The notes under the pieces are model-generated. The model saw nothing but the letters and a program-made list of their open reading frames with translations, was not told where the DNA came from and ran no database searches. This document shows positions 1 through 11,298 of a DNA stretch of 64,000 nucleotides, one piece after another (within the stretch, counting starts at the first letter, position 1; each line of letters opens with the position of its first letter). Source of the DNA: Gordionus sp. m RMFG-2023 (lineage: Eukaryota; Nematomorpha; Gordioida; Chordodea; Parachordodidae); assembly GCF_954871325.1 (NCBI RefSeq), contig NC_088775.1, forward strand, positions 60,179,561 through 60,243,560, in the 5' to 3' direction. The position numbers and the translations under genes were made by a program.

Positions 1-941
1 CCTATGGCTATGGGTCTAACGCCGCCATCCGGTTTGGACAAGGAGACAAGACGGGCGCCAAAAATAATAGGACGAATGCAAAGGGGAACTTCGCGTACGA
101 GGATATTATTGCACAGTTCGGTTAATGCTTTCAACAAAGGGTCAATGAAGCCACTATCAGGGCATTGAATTAACTCCACAAAGAAACCAGGTCAGAAGCC
201 GTCCAACCCCCCTGTCGTCCCTTTTTTAAAGGACTTTAAGCACTTAAGTACTTCGTCACAGGTAAAGGGAATAGGGGAGGAGGCATGCGGGTGGATGTTA
301 AAAGGGGACGCTCGTGGATGTTTTTCAAGAAGTTGTTTAAATATGGTAACGTTGATAGGAGAAATAGAGTCATCGGAGGACAATATTCGGGCCGCACCGC
401 TAATATCTCCAAGATCTAATTTTTCGGAGATCAATTTGTGACGGAAGGAGTTGGGGTTTAAAGCGTACGAAGGAGAAAATTCATCGATAATTGTATTTTC
501 AAAATTGGAAACTTTTTCCTTAATTAAGGCAGATAAGTTATTTATTTTATTTTTGGGTTTAACTAGGACTCGAAAACAAAAACTAACCAGGTCTAACCAT
601 AAGGGTAGTGAGGAGAAATCCGAATTCAAATTATTTATAAGTGACATGAGGAACCTAGAGATAGACTCTCGGGCGGCTATAGGGATCCTAGAAATAACTG
701 GGGGCTTATGCGAATTAAGGAATAAATCAACAGAGCTTGAGGAACATGGTGGAATGGGGTCATACGAGTGAGGAGCGTTAATTAAAGGATCTGGGCCGTA
801 AGAGAGGGGAAATTTTCCAGAATTATGGCACGCGGGTGAACCATGTTTCCTAAACACGCCATTTAAATTAAGCGAAACTATTTTTAAGCATACTTGACAA
901 CAAGAGTTAACCATGAGATGGCTTTGAAAGGGAGAAAACAC
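1..941 (-). pseudogene. Non-LTR retrotransposon protein, N-terminal zinc finger and start of RT (broken)
   Basis: A 249-codon frame runs on the minus strand from 941 to 192. A second frame continues from about 190 to 1, after a stop and a frame change just past the motif TTGGLDGF. Near its start is a Cys/His cluster (CCQVC, then RKHGSPAC) like the N-terminal finger of LINE proteins. The stretch GDISGAARILSSDD, and the downstream frame reading LVSLSKPDGGVRPIAI, match the beginning of an RVT_1 reverse transcriptase (the G-x-R-P-I-A motif). GC content is clearly higher than in the flanks. The catalytic YADD part would lie to the left of the window. I assign it, by inference, to the zinc-finger/restriction-like-endonuclease group of LINEs, because matching C-terminal pieces occur at 7,141 and 41,320. 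It is a dead copy as far as seen. Confidence 0.72.
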
Positions 942-2094
942 AAAAAAAAAATATATATATTAACGGATATAATTTTGATTGGAAGAAAAAAAAAGATGAA
1001 ATGGGGAAAAAAAAAATCAAAATTGGGAAGAGAGGAATACCTGATCTATCCTTTCAGAAGTATTATCGAGATTAGAGGGGTTGGTAAATTTGAAAAAAAA
1101 TAATAATAAATAAACAATAATATTTATAAAATAAGACTAGGTACAAAAAGTATAAAAAGTATTATTACGAACAAAAAAAAAAAGGGGGGGGGGGTATAAA
1201 CAAGAAAAAAGGGGGAAAGAAAAAAATCAAAAATTGAAAGAAAAAAGAAAGATTATGAACAATCGAAATTAGGAGGGTTGGTAAATTTAAAATAATAATA
1301 AATTAGATGCAATGGCAAATAAAAAAAAAAAATAATCGAAAATACTGGTAAAAGAAATGCAAAAAAAAAAAAATTAAACTTTGTCGGGGAAATCTTTAGG
1401 GTGTGGTAATGTAAAAAGAATTCAAACTTAAGGAAATTTTTCTACGGCCGGAAAATAGGGAAATCTTAAGGTTGTCTTAGAACTATTCGTTACACAAAAG
1501 AAGTTAAGCGTTTCTACTATTTGAAAAAGAAAGTTTTGATAGGACAAGCCTCCCTCGATAGTGCTTTCAGCGAATGTTGATATGTAGTTGGAAGAGCGAT
1601 AATTGATTATTTCGAATATGTTGGCATAATATTATATCATCTTTGAAGAGTGTAGATTATTATATTTTAGAAATCGACATTTTAATTGGACAAGATGTCT
1701 TTTTTTTTGGGAGAATTGAAAAGGGACGATATTTTCCGTGAATGGAGAGAACATTATCTACGACCTTATATAAGAAATTGTTGGAGAAAATCATCGTAGG
1801 AAAGAATAGTCAATTTCGATAACTATGACCGGGCATTAGTAGAGGCTCGGGGAATAAGAAAATCCAAAAAATATAAAAACCGGAATAGGAGATATGCTCA
1901 AAAATAAATAAAATATTGTTTTTTTTTTTTATTGTTCGAAAATTGTGCTTTCCGCGAATGTTGATAAGTAGTTGGAAGAGCGATAATTGATTATTTCGAA
2001 TATGTTGGTATAATATTATATAATCTTTGAAGAGTGTAGATTATTATATTTTAGAAATCGACATTTTAATTGGACAAGATGTCTTCTTTTTTTT
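942..2094. other. Purine-rich non-coding stretch upstream of the LINE fragment
   Basis: No gene is visible. The plus strand is A/G-rich with long A runs, a run of ten or more G near 1,185 and ATATAT tracts. It lies 5' of the LINE reading frame on the minus strand and may be its degraded 5' untranslated region, or unrelated repeat. It contains the direct repeat listed at 1,558-1,702 and 1,945-2,086. Confidence 0.4.
1558..2086 (+). repeat. About 140-bp direct repeat, two copies
   Basis: The block starting GTGCTTTCAGCGAATGTTGA near 1,560 and ending ACAAGATGTCTT near 1,700 recurs near 1,946-2,086 with a handful of differences. About 245 bp separates them. No coding potential was seen in either copy. 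This is probably a short dispersed repeat or a local duplication. Confidence 0.8.
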
Positions 2095-2322
2095 TGAAAT
2101 ATATTTTTTGATTGATATTTTTTTTAGAGATAAGATATTTTAATTTGTCATAATTTTTTTAAATATATTTTTTGATTGATATTTTTTTTAAATGACTTTT
2201 ATATAATTTATTTTTAACGTAATATTTTCTATTTTATATCTTTTGATTCCTAATTTTATAGGTAAAAGTGACAAAAGGTATAATCGTAATTTTTGAACTT
2301 TTTTAAGTTTTTAAAAGCAATT

Positions 2323-3510
2323 TTCAGTGAAGATGTATTATAGAAAAGTGACAATTGTCATAATCGTTATTTTTGAACATTTTTTAGTTTTTTTAAAATA
2401 AATTGGTAAAAATATGTTTTGTAAAAATGTTAAATTAATATTTCAGTGAAGATGTACTATGGAAAAGTGACAATTGTCATAATCGTTATTTTTGAACATT
2501 TTTTAGTTTAAAGTAAATAGGTAAAAATATGTTTAGTAAACGTGTTAAATTAATAATTCAGTGAAGATGTACTATGGAAAAGTGACAATTGTCATAATCG
2601 TTATTTTTGAACATTTTTTAATTTTTTTAAAGTAAATAGGTAAAAATATGTTTAGTAAAAATGTTAAATTAATATTTCAGTGAAGATGTACTATGGAAAA
2701 GTGACAATTGTCATAATCGTTATTTTTGAACATGTTTTAGTTTTTTTAAAGTAAATAGGTAAAAATATGTTTTGTAAAAATGTTAAATTAATATTTCAGT
2801 GAAGATGTACTATGGAAAAGTGACAATTGTCATAATCGTTATTTTTGAACATTTTTTAGTTTTTTTAAAGTAAATAGGTAAAAATATGTTTTGTAAAAAT
2901 GTTAAATTAATATTTCAGTGAAGATGTACTATGGAAAAGTGACAATTGTCATAATCGTTATTTTTGAACATTTTTTAGTTTTTTTAAAGTAAATAGGTAA
3001 AAATATGTTTTGTAAAAATGTTAAATTAATATTTCAGTGAAGATGTACTATGGAAAAGTGACAATTGTCATAATCGTTATTTTTGAACATTTTTTAGTTT
3101 TTTTAAAGTAAATAGGTAAAAATATGTTTTGTAAAAATGTTAAATTAATATTTCAGTGAAGATGTACTATGGAAAAGTGACAATTGTCATAATCGTTATT
3201 TGTGAACTTTTTTGATTTTTTTTAAAGTAAATAGTTAAAATTATGTTTTGTAAACATGTTAAATTAATATTTCAGTGAAGATGTACTATGAAAAAGTGAC
3301 AATTGTCATAATCGTTATTTTTGAACATTTTTTAGTTTTTTTAAAGTAAATAGGTAAAAATATGTTTTGTAAAAATGTTAAATTAATATTTCAGTGAAGA
3401 TGTACTATGGAAAAGTGACAATTGTCATAATCGTTATTTTTGAACATTTTTTAGTTTTTTTAAAGTAAATAGGTAAAAATATGTTTAATAAACGTGTTAA
3501 ATTAAAATTT
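2323..3510 (+). repeat. 119-bp tandem repeat array, left arm of element A
   Basis: About ten head-to-tail units. Starts of GTGAAGATGTACTATGG recur every 119 bp (for example 2,799, 2,918, 3,037). Each unit holds TGACAATTGTCA followed by TAATCGTTATTTTTGAAC. The first unit is the most divergent, as expected at an array edge. Confidence 0.9.
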
Positions 3511-4107
3511 CAGTTTAGATATGTTTTATATTATATAGACACAAACAGGAATATTAACATTAAAATTCCTAAATTCGCTATTATTTATATATTGAAAATT
3601 AAAGATGAATTATTTTCCTGTAAATCGTCAATGCCTTGATTTGATTAATCTCGAGATTTCAGCATGAATACATTAATGACCTCAAATGATAAAAAATTTT
3701 ACTATTACGATTACACCTTAATCTTCATAGCAGCCGGAAATGTTTTTTAACATAATTTATAATAGTAGACCGATGTATAAATAAAATATTTTTAGGATTA
3801 ATCTATTTTTTTCTAAAATATTAACTGCGAAATATTTAAATATGAATCCTGCATCGGTTATTTGTATATCAACTAACTATAATATCTTTGACTTATTTAT
3901 TTCAATTCTGTGAGTAAATATATTTTAAATATTTATTCACTTTAGTGAACTATCTAAAATTACAAGTTAGAGCTATTGAGATGTATATCTATCACTAATT
4001 AATTATAACTTATATAAAAAATGTAAATACTACATCCAGGGCGATTATTATAAAAACATTTTTTTTAAATATTTTTACGATAAAATGTTTATATTTTAAT
4101 TTTATAG

Positions 4108-4268
4108 GTGCCATTGATGAAGAAGATAAAGCATCAACGTCGGCAAACATATCTGTGGTATGCAAATGCAAACAAAATTGCTGGACAAATAGATGTAAAT
4201 TCAAGGCATCTAATGTGTCCTGCAATTCACATTGTCATACAAAAAATAATTTATGTCAAAATAAATGA
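4108..4268 (+). pseudogene. Cys-rich C-terminal exon in the spacer of element A
   Basis: A pyrimidine/AT tract ending in TTTTATAG at 4,107 looks like a splice acceptor. It is followed by an open frame (codons from 4,110) to a TGA at 4,266. The end of the peptide reads VVCKCKQNCWTNRC, then CNSHCHTKNNLCQNK, giving a C-x-C-x3-C-x4-C ... C-x3-C-x6-C pattern. I recognise this as the small CXC-like Cys-rich domain found at the C-terminus of some transposon-encoded integrases (Ginger/KRBA2-like proteins); that assignment is from memory and tentative. No upstream catalytic exon remains between the arms, so the element looks non-autonomous. Confidence 0.5.
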
Positions 4269-5339
4269 TTCATTTATATTTATATAGAATTATATAGTAA
4301 TAAAAAATGTGTATTGTAAATATTGTTTTTTCTATTATGAAGATATAGTCTTATAGGGAAGGCTTGCTACCAGATATCCATTAATAATATGGCGTAAAAA
4401 TGTATTTTAATATAATATTAAGTTGCGTATAAAGTTGGGGGGAGGGGGGAAGTAAAAAATTCCCACCCATTTTACCAAATATGTCTGATTTGGTAAATAT
4501 TATTTAAAAATAATTAAGAATATACCACAATGTCATAAAAATATTAAAAATAACGACCTTATAAAATTTGTGAGAAATTTTTTTTAAAAAAAAGAGTATA
4601 AACCTAAAGAAAATTTAAAACAATAACTGGCCAAATGCCTTCAAACAGAGAGCCTAGCATTTATCAATAAAATATAGTATAAAAAAAGTTACTCAAAGGC
4701 CTTTATTTCTCGAAAAAATCTTAGATGAACTTATAATGTTTGACGCATAATCTTAGTAATAAATATAAGGGCTAATAGTATTTAATGTACGCTATATTGC
4801 AACATAGTCAATTGCTAAAATTTATTTCGTTTATAAATATATTCATGAAAATGTATTTAGTGATAGATATACATCTCAATAGCTCTAACTTGTAATTTTA
4901 GATAGTTCACTAAAATGAATAAATATTTAAAATATATTTACTCACAGAATTGAAATAAATAAGTCAAAGATATTATAGTTAGTTGATATACAAATAACCG
5001 ATGCAGGATTCTATATTTAAATATTTCGCAGTTAATATTTTAGAAAAAAATAGATTAATCCTAAAAATATTTTATTTATACATCGGTCTACTATTATAAA
5101 TTATGTTAAAAAACATTTCCGGCTGCTATGAAGATTAAGGTGTAATCGTAATAGTAAAATTTTTTATCATTTGAGGTCATTAATGTATTCATGCTGAAAT
5201 CTCGAGATTAATCAAATCAAGGCATTGACGATTTACAGGAAAATAATTCATCTTTAATTTTCAATATATAAATAATAGCGAATTTAGGAATTTTAATGTT
5301 AATATTCCTGTTAGTGTCTATATAATATAAAACATATCT

Positions 5340-6510
5340 AAACTGAAATTTTAATTTAACACGTTTACTAAACATATTTTTACCTATTTACTTTAAAAAA
5401 ACTAAAAAATGTTCAAAAATAACGATTATGACAATTGTCACTTTTCCATAGTACATCTACACTGAAATATTAATTTAAAAGTTTACTAAACATATTTTTA
5501 CCTGTTTACTTAAAAAAAACTAAAAAATGTTCAAAAATAACGATTATGACAATTGTCACTTTTCCATAGTACATCTTCACTGAAATATTAATTTAACACG
5601 TTTACTAAACATATTTTTACCTATTTACTTATAAAAAAAATGTTCAAAAATAACGATTATGACAATTGACACTTTTCCATAGTACATCTTCACTGAAATA
5701 TTAATTTAACATTTTTACAAAACATATTTTTACCTATTTACTTTAAAAAAACTAAAAAATGTTCAAAAATAACGATTATGACAATTGTCACTATTCCATA
5801 GTACATCTTCACTGAAATATTAATTTAACATTTTTACAGAACATATTTTTACCTATTTACTTTAAAAAAACTAAAAAATGTTCAAAAATAACGATTATGA
5901 CAATTGTCACTTTTCCATAGTACATCTTCACTGAAATATTAATTTAACATATTTACAAAACATAATTTTAACTATTTACTTTAAAAAAAATCAAAAAAGT
6001 TCAAAAATAACGATTATGACAATTGTCACTTTTCCATATTACATCTTCATTGAAATATTAATTTAACACGTTTACTAAACATATTTTTACCTATTTACTT
6101 AAAAAAAACTAAAAAATGTTCAAAAATAACGATTATGACAATTGTCACTTTTCCATAGTACATCTTCACTTGAAATATTAATTTAACATGTTTACAAAAC
6201 ATAATTTTAACTATTTACTTTAAAAAAATCAAAAAAGTTCAAAAATAACGATTATGACAATTGTCACTTTTCCATAGTACATCTTCACTGAAATATTAAT
6301 TTAACACGTTTACTAAACATATTTTTACCTATTTACTTAAAAAAAACTAAAAAATGTTCAAAAATAACGATTATGACAATTGTCACTTTTCCATAGTACA
6401 TCTTCATTGAAATATTAATTTAACATGTTTACAAAACATAATTTTAACTATTTACTTTAAAAAAATTAAAAAATATCTATTATGACAATTGTCACTTTTC
6501 TATAATACAT
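5340..6510 (-). repeat. 119-bp tandem repeat array, right arm of element A
   Basis: This is the reverse complement of the left-arm array, with roughly ten to eleven units each containing TGACAATTGTCA. Units are more variable here than in the left arm: some lack bases in the poly-A/T part, and one palindrome is changed to ACAATTGACA near 5,668. Confidence 0.88.
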
Positions 6511-6891
6511 CTGCACTGAAAATTACTTTAAAAAACTTAAAAAAGTTCAAAAATTACGATTATACCTTTTGTCACTTTTACCTATAAAATTAGGAATCAA
6601 AATATATAAAATAGAAAAAATTATGTTAAAAATAAATTATATAAAAATCATTTTAAAAAAATATCAATCAAAAAATATATTTAAAAAAATTATGACAAAA
6701 TAAAATATATTATCTCTAAAAAAAAATATCAATCAAAAAATATATTTAAATAAATAATAATAACACAAATAAAAAAAAATTTAGCTATCAAAAAATATAT
6801 CAAGAAAAAATTTACGTGAAAAATTAATACATAAAAATCATTATATTAAAAAAATATATCAATCAAAAAATATATTTCATAAAATAATATA

Positions 6892-7142
6892 ACAAATTAA
6901 AATAATATAACAAATTAAAATAATATAACAAATTAAAATAATATAACAAATTAAAATAATATAACAAATTAAAATAATATAACAAATTAAAATAATATAA
7001 CAAATTAAAATAATATAACAAATTAAAATAATATAACAAATTAAAATAATATAACAAATTAAAATAATATAACAAATTAAAATAATATAACAAATTAAAA
7101 TAATATAACAAATTAAAATAATATAACAAATTAAAATAATGC
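6892..7142 (+). repeat. 18-bp minisatellite, about 14 copies
   Basis: A perfect head-to-tail array of AATAATATAACAAATTAA. Because 18 is divisible by three it makes a spurious open frame (YFNLLY repeated) on the minus strand. It ends exactly where the LINE-derived coding piece begins. Confidence 0.95.
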
Positions 7143-7595
7143 AGCAATTAATTTAGCTATTAGCCGTTCTCTTACCAGGGCCCGAATACCAAACATCCTG
7201 GAGCCTACAAATTTATCGTTAGATGATGGCTTAAGACCAGATGGTTTAACTTCCGTGCCTTGGTCTTTAGGGAAATCCTTAATTTGGGACTTCACATGCG
7301 TATCTTCTTTCCCAAAAAATTTAAATTCTAATCCGGTTGATATAGCCGAGAAAAAAAAACAATGAAATATTCCAAATTCACAAATTATATTTTTACACCG
7401 ATTGTCATCTCTTCCCTTGGACATATGCCAAGTGGAACTTTAAAGTTTTTAAAAAATATAGGGGATAAGATAAGAGCCCTTACATCAGAACCTAAAGAAT
7501 CTTATTTCTTAAAACAAAACCTCCAAATCATAATTTTAAAATATAACTACACATGTTTTTTGGGAACTTGTAGTCCCACCTCGGTTTTTATATAA
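7141..7595 (+). pseudogene. LINE C-terminal fragment with a PD...D nuclease-like motif
   Basis: The plus strand reads AINLAISRSLTRARIPNILEP, then DDGLRPDGLTSVPW and GKSLIWDFTCV. After one frame change near 7,360 it continues with FTPIVISSLGHMPSG and ends LGTCSPTSVFI before a stop. I recognise the C-terminal region of the same RT protein family as at 1-941. The RPDG ... WDFT spacing (PD, 15 residues, D; bases 7,236-7,290) fits a restriction-like endonuclease core as used by R2/CRE-type LINEs; that functional reading is inference. The fragment is 5'-truncated and is joined directly to the minisatellite, consistent with a truncated insertion. Confidence 0.65.
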
Positions 7596-8869
7596 TATTT
7601 TATTTATTTTATTTTATATTAATAAATAATATATATAATAAATCTAAAAAATATTTAAAAAAAAATATCAATCAAAAAATATATAAAAAAATAATATAAC
7701 AAATTAAAATATATTATCTAAAAATTATTTTAAAAAAAATATCAATCAAAAAATATATTTAAAAAAATAATATAACACAAAAAATAAAAAAAAATTTAGC
7801 TATCAAAAAATATATCAAGAAAAAATTTACGTGAAAAATAAATACATAAAAAACCATTATAATAAAAAATATCAGTCAAAAAATATATAAAAAAATAATA
7901 TAACAAATTAAAATATATTATCTAAAAATTATTTTAAAAAAAATATCAATCAAAAAATATATTTAAAAAAATAATATAACACAAAAAATAAAAAAAAAAT
8001 TTAGATATCAAAAAATATATCAAGAAAAAATTTACGTGAAATGAAAAAATTATGTTAAAAATAAATTATATAAAAATCATTTTAAAAAAATATCAATCAA
8101 AAAATATATTTAAAAAAATTATGACAAAATAAAATATATTATCTCTAAAAAAAAATATCAATCAAAAAATATATTTAAATAAATAATAATAACACAAATA
8201 AAAAAAAATTTAGCTACCAAAAAATATATCAAGAAAAAATTTACGTGAAAAATAAATACATAAAAATGGGTAGGTCTATAAGTCGAAAGGCTGCATGATA
8301 CGAAAGGCTAAAAAATAATATTGAAAATAAAAATAACAAAGAAAATGATTAATGTGTAATTTGATTGATTTATTGCTTTTTTTACGAGAAAAATATATTA
8401 ATTCTTTGAAATAAATTGCGGTTTTAATTTTATTTAATTTTATTAATTTTTAATTTATATTTTTAATTAAATTATATTTATTTATTTAAAAAAAATGGAA
8501 TATAATATATTAAAAAAATGGAATTTTAAGATCTTTTCAATTTTTTTATTAATTCTTTGAAATAAATTGCGGTTTTATTTTTATTTTTATTTAATTTTTA
8601 TTTTTAATTAAATTATATTTGGTTATTTTAAAAAAATGGATTATAATATTTCAATTTTTTTATTAATTCTTTGAAATAAATTGCGATTATAATTTTATTT
8701 AATTTCATTAATTTTTAATTTATATTTTTAATTAAATTATATTTGGTTATTTTAAAATAATGGAATTTTTAAAATTATATGTATATTCTATTTAAGTTTT
8801 TTTTCAAAACTAAATTGATAGTAAGTATAACGGTATTGTGAGTACTGGATTAGGGAAAAAGCTAAAATC

Positions 8870-11298
8870 TTATATGCAATTTTGAATATTTTTATATCAT
8901 TCTACTCAGAATTAAATTTCCTATCCAATTATGCTTAGATGTATTTTTTTACGTTTCCGGTTCAAAAAATAACATTTTTGTCGCGAAAACGTTCGAAGGG
9001 AAAAGGCTAACATCTTAAGTTTAATTTTATAAATTTTTATATCATTGAACTCAGAATTAAATTTTCTATCTAAATATGCTTTGATGTATTTTTTTACGTT
9101 ATCGGTTCAAAAAATATATTTTAATAATTTTTTTGTGGTAAAAACGTTGGAAGGGAAAAGGCTAACATCTTATATGCAATTTTGAATATTTTTATATCAT
9201 TCTACTCAGAATTAAATTTCCTATCCAATTATGCTTAGATGTATTTTTTTACGTTTCCGGTTCAAAAAATAACATTTTTGTCGCGAAAACGTTCGAAGGG
9301 AAAAGGCTAACATCTTAATTTTAATTTTATAAATTTTTATATCATTGAACTCAGAATTAAATTTCCTATCTAAATATGCTTTGATGTATTTTATTACGTT
9401 ATCGGTTCAAAAAATAAATTTTAATAATTTTTTTGTGGTAAAAACGTTGGAAGGGAAAAGGCTAACATCTTATATGCAATTTTGAATATTTTTATATCAT
9501 TCTACTCAGAATTAAATTTCCTATCCAATTATGCTTAGATGTATTTTTTTACGTTTCCGGTTCAAAAAATAACATTTTTGTCGCGAAAACGTTCGAAGGG
9601 AAAAGGCTAACATCTTAAGTTTAATTTTATAAATTTTTATATCATTGAACTCAGAATTAAATTTCCTATCTAAATATGCTTTGATGTATTTTATTACGTT
9701 ATCGGTTCAAAAAATAAATTTTAATAATTTTTTTGTGGTAAAAACGTTGGAAGGGAAAAGGCTAACATCTTATATGCAATTTTGAATATTTTTATATCAT
9801 TCTACTCAGAATTAAATTTCCTATCCAATTATGCTTAGATGTATTTTTTTACGTTTCCGGTTCAAAAAATAACATTTTTGTCGCGAAAACGTTCGAAGGG
9901 AAAAGGCTAACATCTTAAGTTTAATTTTATAAATTTTTATATCATTGAACTCAGAATTAAATTTCCTATCTAAATATGCTTTGATGTATTTTTTTACGTT
10001 ATCGGTTCAAAAAATAAATTTTAATAATTTTTTTGTGGTAAAAACGTTGGAAGGGAAAAGGCTAACATCTTATATGCAATTTTGAATATTTTTATATCAT
10101 TCTACTAAGAATTAAATTTCCTATCCAATTATGCTTAGATGTATTTTTTTACGTTTCCGATTCAAAAAATAACATTTTTGTCGCGAAAACGTTCGAAGGG
10201 AAAAGGCTAACATCTTAAGTTTAATTTTATAAATTTTTATATCATTGAACTCAGAATTAAATTTCCTATCTAAATATGCTTTGATGTATTTTTTTACGTT
10301 TCCGATTCAAAAAATAACATTTTTGTCGCGAAAACGTTCGAAGGGAAAAGTCTAACATCTTAAGTTTAATTTTATAAATTTTTATATCATTGAACTCAGA
10401 ATTAAATTTTCTATCTAAATATGCTTTGATGTATTTTTTTACGTTATCGGTTCAAAAAATACATTTTAATAATTTTTTTGTGGTAAAAACGTTGGAAGGG
10501 AAAAGGCTAACATCTTATATGCAATTTTGAATATTTTTATATCATTCTACTCAGAATTAAATTTCCTATCCAATTATGCTTAGATGTATTTTTTTACGTT
10601 TCCGGTTCAAAAAATAACATTTTTGTCGCGAAAACGTTCGAAGGGAAAAGGCTAACATCTTAAGTTTAATTTTATAAATTTTTATATCATTGAACTCAGA
10701 ATTAAATTTCCTATCTAAATATGCTTTGATGTATTTTTTTACGTTATCGGTTCAAAAAATAAATTTTAATAATTTTTTTGTGGTAAAAACGTTGGAAGGG
10801 AAAAGGCTAACATCTTATATGCAATTTTGAATATTTTTATATCATTCTACTCAGAATTAAATTTCCTATCCAATTATGCTTAGATGTATTTTTTTACGTT
10901 TCCGGTTCAAAAAATAACATTTTTGTCGCGAAAACGTTCGAAGGGAAAAGGCTAACATCTTAAGTTTAATTTTATATCATTGAACTCAGAATTAAATTTC
11001 CTATCTAAATATGCTTTGATGTAATTTTTTACGTTATCGGTTCAAAAAATAAATTTTAATAATTTTTTTGTGGTAAAAACGTTGGAAGGGAAAAGGCTAA
11101 CATCTTATATGCAATTTTGAATATTTTTATATCATTCTACTCAGAATTAAATTTCCTATCCAATTATGCTTAGATGTATTTTTTTACGTGTTGGAAGGGA
11201 AAAGGCTAACATCTTATATGCAATTTTGAATATTTTTATATCATTCTACTCAGAATTAAATTTCCTATCCAATTATGCTTAGATGTATTTTTTTACGT
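8870..11298 (+). repeat. 300-bp tandem array, left arm of palindrome B
   Basis: The period is exactly 300 bp in several places (lines at 9,181, 9,481 and 9,781 are in register). Each unit is two diverged halves of about 150 bp. One half has GTCGCGAAAACGTTCGAAGG and TCATTGAACTCAG; the other has GTGGTAAAAACGTTGGAAGG and TCATTCTACTCAG. Both halves share GGGAAAAGGCTAACATCTTA. About eight units are present, with shortened units near 10,270 and 11,180. Confidence 0.9.

Larger units (their letters stand above)
2095..6745. mobile_element. Foldback-type element A: long inverted arms of 119-bp tandem repeats
   Basis: The left arm (about 2,095-3,997) reappears inverted at about 4,858-6,745, leaving an 860-bp spacer. 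Each arm has an outer AT-rich part, then about ten tandem units of 119 bp, then about 470 bp of non-repetitive sequence next to the spacer. Each 119-bp unit carries the perfect 12-bp palindrome TGACAATTGTCA and the segment GTGAAGATGTACTATGG. Units within an arm are highly alike, with a few variants. The arrangement resembles foldback (FB/Galileo-like) DNA transposons, whose inverted repeats are made of short tandem repeats. Superfamily cannot be told from the sequence. Exact outer ends are blurred by the AT-rich repeats that continue to 8.2 kb. Confidence 0.75.
6640..8267 (+). repeat. AT-rich satellite-like repeats (ATATCAATCAAAAAATATAT units)
   Basis: Irregular units built around TATCAATCAAAAAATATAT, ATAATATAAC and TTTACGTGAAAAAT recur every 80-120 bp. 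They are interrupted by the minisatellite and the LINE tail (6,890-7,600). The block at about 7,635-8,267 is almost identical to 14,256-14,880 on the far side of palindrome B, in the same orientation. No coding signal was seen. Confidence 0.75.

Noticed and set aside
451-1103. Plus-strand frames opposite the LINE protein
   Set aside because: They are antisense shadows of the minus-strand RT-family frame; their composition is lysine-rich and AT-driven.
2323-6510. Regular repeats resembling a CRISPR array
   Set aside because: Units are contiguous 119-bp repeats without unique spacers, and the organism is eukaryotic.
6863-7147. Open frame of repeated YFNLLY on the minus strand
   Set aside because: It is produced by the 18-bp minisatellite, whose period is a multiple of three; there is no independent coding evidence.
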